A DNA stretch of 5,052 bases from Chloroflexota bacterium (GTDB lineage Bacteria > Chloroflexota > Anaerolineae > Anaerolineales > Anaerolineaceae), in NCBI GenBank assembly GCA_029265085.1, contig JAJUJY010000244.1, positions 1 through 5,052 of the forward strand, written 5' to 3'. Made by a program: the position numbers and the translations under genes. The notes under the pieces were generated by a model. That model saw nothing but the letters and a program-made list of their open reading frames with translations. It had not been told where the DNA came from and searched no databases. Of this stretch, positions 1 to 5,052 are shown one piece after another. Position 1 is the stretch's first letter. Each line of letters opens with the position of its first letter.

Positions 1-51
1 ACAACTAGTTGATGAATATATTTATTTCTACAACTATGAACGGATACAATT

Positions 52-89
52 GAAAACAAAACAGACACCCTACCAGGTAAGGTGTCTGT
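52..89 (-). terminator. Rho-independent terminator of the HD-GYP gene
   Basis: A 9-bp perfect stem (ACAGACACC at 61-69 with GGTGTCTGT at 81-89) continues after one mismatch into three more pairs (71-73 with 77-79). On the minus strand the stem is followed directly by TTTTGTTTTC (51-60), a proper U-tract. The other strand has no U-run directly after the stem, so the terminator serves minus-strand transcription. It lies about 90 nt after the HD-GYP stop codon, giving a 3' UTR of about 120 nt. Confidence 0.9.
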
Positions 90-132
90 CCAGTTAGTGA
101 GGCAGCTTTCTTTTTCTGTCTACCCGTTGGGG

Positions 133-176
133 TGCACTTCACACAGCCCCCCCTTTTGTATATGATACGAAGTGCA
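133..176 (-). repeat. Inverted repeat directly after the HD-GYP stop codon
   Basis: TGCACTTC at 133-140 and GAAGTGCA at 169-176 are perfect 8-bp complements around a 28-nt loop. The repeat begins 2 nt after the TAA stop at 179-181. The loop contains a run of seven G on the transcript strand (C7 at 147-153) and a small GTAT/ATAC palindrome (158-168). No U-run follows, so it is not a simple terminator. It could protect the mRNA 3' end, act as a processing site, or be chance. Confidence 0.55.
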
Positions 177-178
177 GG

Positions 179-2737
179 TTATTCTGCCAGGCCTTCTTCT
201 CGCAGAACTGACAAAAACACTTCCACCACCCGCGGATCCAGTTCTTTTCCGGCAATCGATTGCAAATATTCTACCGTTTGTCTTGCACTCCAGGCCTTCC
301 GGTATGGGCGGTCATGGGTAAGCGCATCCCAACGATCCAATACGGCAAAAATCCGTGCAGCCAGGGGGATAGCTTCTCCTTTTAACCCGTGCGGGTAACC
401 GCTGCCGTCCCAATTTTCATGATGCAGGTATGGAATATCCAGCGCGGGGCGCAGGTATTCAATTGGCGAAAGCAGCTCATAGGCATAAACCGGGTGCCGG
501 CGCATGATTTGCCATTCAGCATCATCCAATGGCCCGGGCTTAAGCAATATGGAATCCGGGATAGCCATTTTGCCGATATCGTGCAGCAGGACACCGCGGC
601 GTAAATGCGGGATTTGATCCTCGTTGACCCCCATTTTTCGGGCTACCTTGATAGTCAAATCACTTAATCGCAGTGCGTGCCCCTGGGTTTCTGCGTCTCT
701 TAATTCCATCGCACGCGACCAGCCGGTAATGGTTGCATCATAGGCTAACATCAGTTCATTGGATGAGCGCTGCAGCCGTTCAAACAGTTCTGCATTATCT
801 ATGGCAATGGCTGCCTGGGCTGCCAGCATTTCCACAAATTCGCGCCATTCTCCGTCCGCATGCAGAAGCTCGCGGGTAAATAATTCCATCACCCCTTTCA
901 CCTGCCCTTTGACGATTAACGGCGTTGCACAATATCCCGAAAAATTTTCTTCCTGCAGGAATTTACGGGGCAGTTCTTCATTTGAAATTTTTCTCAAATC
1001 GGTGATCAGGAATGTTTCGCGGTTTTGAGCGGCTTTTCCAGCCAGACTTTCACCAATTCGCAGGCGGGTGTCATAAATCCGCATTCCGCTAAAACCAGTG
1101 CTGGCGCCGTGAACCAATAAATTACTGGATGGATCAATTAACAAGATGGAGGCTGCCTGAGTATGCAGATGCAAGCAGGCCTGGCTGAGCAGCACATTCA
1201 TCGTTACCTGCCAATCAAAACTGGCTGTAATTGCCATGTCCACATAATGAAGCGCGCTAATCCGCTGCAACCGCTGTTGGGTTTGTTCATATAAAGATGC
1301 CCGGTGCAGCGCATTTGCCACCAGGTCGGCAATTGCGAGCAGCAGCCGGTAATCCGCCTCCGGAATCTGGGAATATTTTCCAATCCAAATGGCTCCAATC
1401 GTCTGGTGTTCAGCAATCAGCGGCACACAGGCAACCGCCTTTAATCCCTTCAGTTGTTCAGATGGGGCAAAATCATCGCGCTGGTCAATCTGGTTGTCCC
1501 AGAATGGCTGGCTGGTCTGTACCACATGCCAGCTTAACCCCTTGCCTTTGGGTAAAAGCATATCCTTAACCCCGGCCCATTTTCCAACCGAGCCGCGCAG
1601 GTACAAATCGTCTGCCCCGGAATTGCGTAATGCCAGGGTAGCTCCGGCCACACCAAGAACCAGCTGCATTTTGTTCAAGGTAATCTGCACCAATTCTTGC
1701 TGTGAGTTGGCCTCGCGCAGTTCTGCTCCCAGGGCTACCAGGGTTTCCAATGCACGTTCATGCAAGAAACGGTCGGTGATGTCATTGACAAATACCACTA
1801 CCCCGACGGATTTTCCTTCCCGGTCGCGGTAAGGCAGCTTATCTACCCTGCCCCAATGATTGCTGCCGTCTATCCCTGGATATTCCACCACCCTCCCCAA
1901 AATGGGGATGCCGGTGCGGATGATTTCCTGGTTTTCCTCATTTTGCGCTTCGTAATCGAGCGGGAAAATGTCGCTGGACTTTTTCCCCACCATTTCATCC
2001 ACACTTAATCCGCGCGCTTCACTGGCTGCCCGGTTTGCCCGTTGAATAATGTTCTCTTTGTTAAAATAAAGAATCATTGCCGGAACAGTGTGAATGATCT
2101 GTTGAAATTCCTCTTGCTGCTGCAGGATGGATTTTTGAATGTTAATTTGTTCGGTCAGGTCCACCAAAATACAGCGTGTGATCAACTGCCCATTCTCTTG
2201 ACGTTGGTTCACGCTGCCGATAATTTCCACCACCAAAGGCCGCCCACTCTTATGCACCAGTTCCAGTTCTAATTGACCGCACAACCGTGTCTGCATGGCT
2301 CCCTGGATGTGCTCACGGAATAACGCCTGGTGTTTGGGGTGGACGAGATCGAAAAAATTTTTGCCAAGCGCTTCTTGGACCGAAAAGCCCATCAGACGAG
2401 TCCAGGCCGGGTTGACATCCAACAGGATACCCTCGGCGGTCATGGACTGGTAGCTGAGCGGGGCCTGTTCATACAATAACCGGAAGCGGCCTTCGTTTTC
2501 GCGCAGTCTTTTCTCGGCAATCTCAATTTTGCGCAGCTCACTGGTCAGCAGCACAGCCAGCAGTCCGGCTGTGATCACCACATAAGCCCAGCCTTTATAA
2601 ACCGAAATTCGCGCAAACAGGGCAGTATCTCGAATAAATTGGGCTAAAAGCCAATCTGACCCCAAAATCCAGGCCATGCCAACCAGGGTGTAAGTGAGGG
2701 TGATGCGGAAAATAATTTTCAGATTGGCTTTACTCAT
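179..2737 (-). CDS. Membrane-anchored PAS-PAS-GAF-GAF-HD-GYP protein, predicted cyclic-di-GMP phosphodiesterase
   Basis: Predicted to hydrolyse c-di-GMP at the inner face of the membrane under control of its sensor domains. Numbered from the ATG (852 aa): two membrane segments at about 9-34 and 45-66 with a short outer loop; PAS at about 80-199 (NPAWTRLMGFS is typical); second PAS at about 208-326; GAF at about 328-481 and 491-656; HD-GYP at about 661-852. The HD-GYP domain keeps the family's metal and active-site residues: H687 in the ELRD...GH motif, H719-D720 with K723 (HDIGK), H748, H772-H773, the DGSGYP loop at 777-782, and D801 in VLDRWDAL. There is no GGDEF, EAL or receiver domain, so inputs probably act through PAS/GAF ligands. 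I chose ATG at 2737 because GGGAAGG precedes it; an in-frame TTG at 2749 would add four residues but has no good binding site. It has its own promoter and terminator. The domain call is firm; the ligands are unknown, and enzymatic activity is inferred. Confidence 0.95.
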   Translation of the reverse strand: MSKANLKIIFRITLTYTLVGMAWILGSDWLLAQFIRDTALFARISVYKGWAYVVITAGLLAVLLTSELRKIEIAEKRLRENEGRFRLLYEQAPLSYQSMTAEGILLDVNPAWTRLMGFSVQEALGKNFFDLVHPKHQALFREHIQGAMQTRLCGQLELELVHKSGRPLVVEIIGSVNQRQENGQLITRCILVDLTEQINIQKSILQQQEEFQQIIHTVPAMILYFNKENIIQRANRAASEARGLSVDEMVGKKSSDIFPLDYEAQNEENQEIIRTGIPILGRVVEYPGIDGSNHWGRVDKLPYRDREGKSVGVVVFVNDITDRFLHERALETLVALGAELREANSQQELVQITLNKMQLVLGVAGATLALRNSGADDLYLRGSVGKWAGVKDMLLPKGKGLSWHVVQTSQPFWDNQIDQRDDFAPSEQLKGLKAVACVPLIAEHQTIGAIWIGKYSQIPEADYRLLLAIADLVANALHRASLYEQTQQRLQRISALHYVDMAITASFDWQVTMNVLLSQACLHLHTQAASILLIDPSSNLLVHGASTGFSGMRIYDTRLRIGESLAGKAAQNRETFLITDLRKISNEELPRKFLQEENFSGYCATPLIVKGQVKGVMELFTRELLHADGEWREFVEMLAAQAAIAIDNAELFERLQRSSNELMLAYDATITGWSRAMELRDAETQGHALRLSDLTIKVARKMGVNEDQIPHLRRGVLLHDIGKMAIPDSILLKPGPLDDAEWQIMRRHPVYAYELLSPIEYLRPALDIPYLHHENWDGSGYPHGLKGEAIPLAARIFAVLDRWDALTHDRPYRKAWSARQTVEYLQSIAGKELDPRVVEVFLSVLREEGLAE

Positions 2738-2836
2738 AGGCCTTCCCAAAAGAAAGACATTCCCGGCGTTGAGATCAATCCTGGTTCAAGAAAGGTTTGG
2801 ATCAATGAATATTGCAGGAGGGTGAGGAGAATTGAT
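2738..2836 (-). other. 5' leader of the HD-GYP gene, about 100 nt
   Basis: If transcription starts about 7 nt after the -10 box, the mRNA leader runs from about 2836 to 2738. It opens with a pyrimidine-rich stretch (CTCCTCACCCTCCT at 2817-2830) and holds two of the ATTGAT boxes (2774-2779 and 2801-2806). I do not see the conserved core of a GEMM c-di-GMP riboswitch or another riboswitch I can name. Confidence 0.45.
2741..2747 (-). promoter_or_regulatory. Shine-Dalgarno-like GGGAAGG that decides the HD-GYP start
   Basis: On the minus strand GGGAAGG ends 3 nt before the ATG at 2737, with its GGGA part 6 nt from the start. This favours the ATG over the in-frame TTG at 2749, which overlaps the site and has no purine-rich sequence at the right distance upstream. 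Confidence 0.5.
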
Positions 2837-2872
2837 TTTTTAACTATAGAGAAATTTTACGAGAAAATCAAT
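2831..2872. repeat. 9-bp inverted repeat spanning the HD-GYP promoter (candidate operator)
   Basis: ATTGATTTT at 2831-2839 and AAAATCAAT at 2864-2872 are perfect complements separated by 24 bp. One arm covers the -35 box and the other covers the expected transcription start. Arm centres are 33 bp apart, close to three helical turns, so two bound dimers or subunits would face the same side of the DNA. The placement suits a repressor site; no regulator is identified. Confidence 0.5.
2843..2871 (-). promoter_or_regulatory. Sigma70-type promoter of the HD-GYP gene
   Basis: On the minus strand, TTGATT (2871-2866; 4 of 6 to TTGACA), a 17-bp spacer, then TATAGT (2848-2843; 5 of 6 to TATAAT). It sits in the most AT-rich part of the window, about 106 bp before the HD-GYP start codon and well after the flippase-like stop. 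Boxes and optimal spacing are seen directly; promoter activity is inferred. Confidence 0.7.
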
Positions 2873-2900
2873 CGAAATTGAATGCTCAATTAAAAATTGA
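2868..2900. repeat. Array of four alternating TCAAT / ATTGA boxes
   Basis: The boxes are TCAAT 2868-2872, ATTGA 2877-2881, TCAAT 2886-2890 and ATTGA 2896-2900, starting every 9, 9 and 10 bp with strictly alternating orientation. The central box (TCAATT 2886-2891) can pair with AATTGA on either side (2876-2881 or 2895-2900), giving two mutually exclusive 6-bp hairpins. The array lies at and just upstream of the -35 box, where activators or repressors often bind. Confidence 0.5.
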
Positions 2901-2921
2901 CCTTAATCCGTTGGCCAGGAG

Positions 2922-2985
2922 AAAAAAGGTTGTTGTTACCAGGCCCGATTTGCCCGATTGCCAGCCGTACCCCAATTCACGCAGC
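2922..2985 (-). other. Sequence after the flippase-like gene: direct repeat and U-tract, no strong terminator
   Basis: The 3' flank of the operon has a tandem 9-bp repeat (GCCCGATT at 2943-2950 and 2952-2959) and, on the transcript strand, a run of six U (2922-2927). The only stem just before the U-run is 3 bp (GGT/ACC, 2928-2940), too weak for a normal intrinsic terminator. Some read-through into the HD-GYP gene is possible. Confidence 0.4.
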
Positions 2986-3897
2986 CTATTCTTGCACTGT
3001 TTTGACAATTTTCGGCATGCACCATGCGCCGGGAACAGTGGCTAACACCATCATCAACCGCGATATAACAGCCAGGGCGGTTGCAGCTTCCAGACTGGCT
3101 CCCAGCCGCATATACAGGGTCGTGATGGCAACCTCGCGCACTCCGTAGCCGTTGATCGAAACAGGCAGCAGCGTCAGGAAATAGGTTAATGAAGTAATCC
3201 CCATCACTTGCGGCAAACTGACCGGGATGCCCAGGCTGGTTGCCAGCACCCACAAGGCCAGAAAGATCACAAAAATTGAAAACCAGGAAACCACAAAGGC
3301 TGTCACCAATGCTTTTGGACGCTGCCGCCACAGGCGCACCGCCTGGAAAAATTCATCCAGAGAATGGCTGGCCCAGGCACGAATTTTCTGCGGCAGTCCA
3401 GCCAGCCCGCCTGCCAGCAGCGGCATTCCGGCTGCGCTCACCACCGGGGTGGCTAATACCCACCCGCCGAACGGCAGCACGGTGAAAAACGCAAACAGGT
3501 TGATAAATCGATCCAGCACTACCGAGGCAGCTGCTGTGACACGGTTTTCGGTATGTTGAAAGAGTGCCACCATGCGCAGCGCATCTCCCCCAATGGTGGA
3601 AGGCAAAAAATTGGAGGCAAATGCCCCCGCAAACATAATCCGGATGGTCTCCTGCAGATTAATCCGGATGGTCTGGGCACGCAGCAGGATATACCAGCGG
3701 GCAGCATTGAGTGCCTGGCCGCTTAAGTAAAGACCAAAAGCCAGCAGCAGGCTGGCTGCGGGCATACCGCGCACCATTTCCAGAACACGCGTCCAGTCCT
3801 GGCGCGCAAGCAGCCAGACAAACAGCCCCAGGGTGAGCAGGCTGCCTGCCAATCGCAACGTGCGTTTCCAGCGAGCGTTCGTCTTTGTTTTGACCAT
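2986..3897 (-). CDS. UPF0104 / lysylphosphatidylglycerol synthase TM-region family protein, flippase-like
   Basis: A 303-aa integral membrane protein of the family that includes the N-terminal flippase part of MprF (PF03706-like). It matches the membrane domain only: there is no C-terminal aminoacyl-transfer domain, so it should not be called a lysyl-PG synthase. Family motifs seen are NFLPSTIGGDALR at about 96-108, LDRFINL at about 128-134, and PVSINGYGVREVA at about 245-257. About seven or eight hydrophobic segments are visible, for example 15-31, 48-69, 135-168, 197-220, 228-248 and 270-290; the N-terminus is basic and cytoplasm-like. Stand-alone members are thought to move lipids or lipid-linked sugars, but the substrate here is unknown. 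The start is ATG at 3897, 8 nt after the stop of the HprK-like gene. The open frame extends further upstream, but that part overlaps the upstream gene and is not membrane-like. No good Shine-Dalgarno precedes the ATG, so translational coupling is likely. The stop codon is TAG. Confidence 0.88.
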   Translation of the reverse strand: MVKTKTNARWKRTLRLAGSLLTLGLFVWLLARQDWTRVLEMVRGMPAASLLLAFGLYLSGQALNAARWYILLRAQTIRINLQETIRIMFAGAFASNFLPSTIGGDALRMVALFQHTENRVTAAASVVLDRFINLFAFFTVLPFGGWVLATPVVSAAGMPLLAGGLAGLPQKIRAWASHSLDEFFQAVRLWRQRPKALVTAFVVSWFSIFVIFLALWVLATSLGIPVSLPQVMGITSLTYFLTLLPVSINGYGVREVAITTLYMRLGASLEAATALAVISRLMMVLATVPGAWCMPKIVKTVQE

Positions 3898-3905
3898 AAA
3901 ACAGA

Positions 3906-4940
3906 TTAAACCAACTCGTCCAGTTTTTTCACCAGCGGCCCGCCCAACTGCCCGGGTTTTTGCAATTGGCGCGGCTGTGTCAGCGTGTAGGTCGGAATTT
4001 CCGAGAGCAATTGCGTAATCAGTGCGCGTTCTTTGGCTTTCCATCCGGCCAGCCAGTTTTCATCCAACGCGTTTGCTTTTCGCAGCAAGATCAGATAATG
4101 GCGGGCTTCGCCAAAGTTCATATTCAGGAGTTCGTCCACAATGGCTTCATCGGGGGTGATGCGTTCCAACTGCGGTTTATCCACCGCGCCGCGGCGCAGG
4201 AAAATCACACCGGCCGGAACGGCCTGCGGAATCAACTCACGCCCTGGCCACAGCCGGTCGGCTTCCAGGCGCACCGGCCATTTCAGCCGTTCACCGGAAA
4301 GCGCACGCATCCGTCCAAAGAACTCCAACCGCAACCGTTCAACCCCGGTCAACCGCTCGGCTAATTCAGGCACCCAGCGCAGCAGATCGCGGTAAAGATG
4401 CGAGCGGGTCAGATATGCGTAAGAATGCGGGCCTGGTGCGAGAAAGACATAATCGTCCGCGTGCAGGGACCAGGCTGGCTGCCCTAATGCAAGTGCCAGA
4501 GAGGTGGTGGTCGTTTTTCCGGCGCCCCCCTGCCCGGTCAGGATCAGGCTGCGCCCGGCGCGAGCAATTGCCCCGGCATGCAGCATCAACAACCCGTTTT
4601 CAGCAGCCAGGTAGCGCAGCGAGGGATGCACCAGCATGTGGTGGATCATTGGAATCGCTGTGCGGTTGCCGGAAGCGGTGATCTCTACGCGCTGCGGATT
4701 GATTTTAATTGTGAATGTCCAGGAGGCCAGCGCCTTGTGCGTATGGTTTACCGAACCAGGTTGTTTTTCCAGGCCAGGGCGCGGGCGGGCAAAACGCAGG
4801 TTGACCGTTGGCAGCCCAGCTGGAGCAGTCTCTGTCTTATGAAGCTGGTATTCGGCAGCAAAAAACTCCAGCGCAGCCGGGTCATCGCTCAACAGCTCAA
4901 ATACCAGCGCATTGTGAAAACAAAAAGTGATACGTTCCAA
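3906..4940 (-). CDS. HprK-like P-loop protein (HPr kinase / PEP carboxykinase fold), substrate unknown
   Basis: A 344-aa soluble protein with the P-loop layout of HPr kinase relatives. The segment LMLHAGAIARAGRSLILTG at about 118-136 leads into Walker A GQGGAGKT at 136-143 (G136, G141, K142, T143), followed by the acidic pair D162-D163 in LHADDYVFL, the equivalent of the HprK Asp-Asp. The N-terminal 100 residues form a separate, less conserved domain, and the last 180 residues have no motif I recognise. The second HprK signature (an EDRG-like block) is not visible, and no ptsH-like gene is nearby, so bona fide HPr kinase activity is doubtful. Related HprK-like proteins occur in peptide-modification and surface-glycan loci, which would fit the flippase-like partner; this is inference. 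The start is TTG at 4940: no ATG or GTG lies between it and an in-frame stop upstream, and AGGA sits 7 nt before it. It is the first complete gene of a two-gene operon with the 2986-3897 gene. Confidence 0.85.
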   Translation of the reverse strand: MERITFCFHNALVFELLSDDPAALEFFAAEYQLHKTETAPAGLPTVNLRFARPRPGLEKQPGSVNHTHKALASWTFTIKINPQRVEITASGNRTAIPMIHHMLVHPSLRYLAAENGLLMLHAGAIARAGRSLILTGQGGAGKTTTTSLALALGQPAWSLHADDYVFLAPGPHSYAYLTRSHLYRDLLRWVPELAERLTGVERLRLEFFGRMRALSGERLKWPVRLEADRLWPGRELIPQAVPAGVIFLRRGAVDKPQLERITPDEAIVDELLNMNFGEARHYLILLRKANALDENWLAGWKAKERALITQLLSEIPTYTLTQPRQLQKPGQLGGPLVKKLDELV

Positions 4941-4947
4941 GCGGCAG

Positions 4948-4951
4948 TCCT
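4948..4951 (-). promoter_or_regulatory. AGGA ribosome binding site for the TTG start at 4940
   Basis: On the minus strand AGGA is followed by 7 nt and then TTG at 4940, an ideal spacing. It supports the TTG start, the only plausible one between the upstream in-frame TAG and the conserved N-terminal region. Confidence 0.6.
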
Positions 4952-4975
4952 GTGGGTAAAATGTGCCCTAATCTT

Positions 4976-4981
4976 ATCATA
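4976..4981 (-). promoter_or_regulatory. Possible -10 box upstream of the HprK-like gene
   Basis: TATGAT on the minus strand matches TATAAT at 5 of 6 positions and lies 35 bp before the TTG start. At 16-18 bp spacing the -35 region matches at most 2 of 6 positions, and there is no extended -10 TG. It is weak alone: either a regulated promoter or chance, with the real one outside the window. Confidence 0.22.
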
Positions 4982-5020
4982 GAACCTGGACTGGGAGGCA
5001 GGGAAGCGGCAGCAAGCGGA

Positions 5021-5037
5021 CTGGTTTATAAAACCGG
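5021..5037. repeat. Short inverted repeat near the window edge
   Basis: CTGGTTT (5021-5027) and AAACCGG (5031-5037; base 5030 to 5033 is also A-rich) form 7-bp arms, six Watson-Crick pairs and one T-G, around a 3-nt loop. No long U-run follows on either strand. It could be an operator for the HprK-like operon or for a divergent gene beyond the edge. Confidence 0.35.
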
Positions 5038-5052
5038 ATGATGTAAGGATAT

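Noticed and set aside
1..36. CAACTAGTTG palindrome (2-11) and the repeated ACAACTA (1-7 and 30-36)
   Set aside because: Short repeats in AT-rich DNA past the terminator, with no linked gene or second copy to suggest an attachment site or mobile-element end.
1389..1832. Plus-strand frame of 147 codons opposite the HD-GYP gene
   Set aside because: It lies opposite the GAF1 and PAS2 coding sequence, is low in recognisable structure and rich in Ser, Thr, Arg and Pro as antisense frames often are, and has no family motif.
2816..2834. AGGAGG on the plus strand that looks like a strong ribosome binding site
   Set aside because: The nearby plus-strand starts (GTG 2822, TTG 2832) are badly spaced or stop within a few codons. 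The sequence is better seen as the pyrimidine-rich leader of the minus-strand HD-GYP mRNA.
2738..2836. A c-di-GMP riboswitch in the HD-GYP leader
   Set aside because: Attractive given the product, but the conserved GEMM core sequence and tetraloop-receptor layout are not present.
2928..2940. Intrinsic terminator after the flippase-like gene
   Set aside because: There is a run of six U, but the preceding stem is only 3 bp (GGT/ACC), too weak to support a terminator call.
3898..4044. An N-terminal extension of 49 residues on the flippase-like protein, starting at 4044
   Set aside because: It overlaps the 3' end of the HprK-like gene in another frame, is not membrane-like, and the ATG at 3897 gives the family's usual length and N-terminus.
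3960..4364. Plus-strand frame of 134 codons opposite the HprK-like gene
   Set aside because: It is antisense to a gene with clear P-loop motifs and shows no recognisable domain; the smaller plus-strand frames at 4141-4982 are rejected for the same reason.

Overview
All three genes in this window lie on the minus strand, so transcription runs from high to low coordinates. The base composition is moderate in GC. The protein families (a membrane-anchored PAS/GAF/HD-GYP sensor, a soluble HprK-like P-loop protein and a UPF0104-type flippase-like membrane protein) fit an environmental bacterium, possibly Chloroflexota (Anaerolineae-like). That placement is inference from protein style, not from a marker gene.

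Layout, in order of transcription. (1) 5052-4941 is the leader of the first gene. It has a short inverted repeat, a weak possible -10 box, and one frame open from the window edge that could be the tail of an upstream gene. (2) 4940-3906 encodes an HprK/PEP-carboxykinase-fold P-loop protein starting at TTG with an AGGA ribosome binding site. (3) After 8 nt, 3897-2986 encodes a multi-spanning lysylphosphatidylglycerol-synthase-TM (UPF0104) family protein. These two genes almost certainly form one operon, and its upstream end may lie outside the window. (4) 2985-2738 is an AT-rich intergenic region with a good sigma70-type promoter, TTGATT-17-TATAGT. A cluster of seven TCAAT/ATTGA boxes surrounds it, four of them in alternating orientation every 9-10 bp. 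(5) 2737-179 encodes a large two-TM, PAS-PAS-GAF-GAF-HD-GYP protein, a predicted cyclic-di-GMP phosphodiesterase with all its metal-binding residues. (6) 178-1 holds a hairpin just after the stop codon and a clear intrinsic terminator about 90 nt downstream of it.

Functionally, the HprK-like and flippase-like proteins are probably used together in an envelope or surface-molecule pathway whose substrate cannot be read from the sequence. The HD-GYP protein looks like a separate transcription unit that lowers c-di-GMP in response to signals sensed by its PAS and GAF domains. The most unusual signal is not a gene but the box array and inverted repeat over the HD-GYP promoter. I found no mobile element, CRISPR array, tRNA or rRNA.
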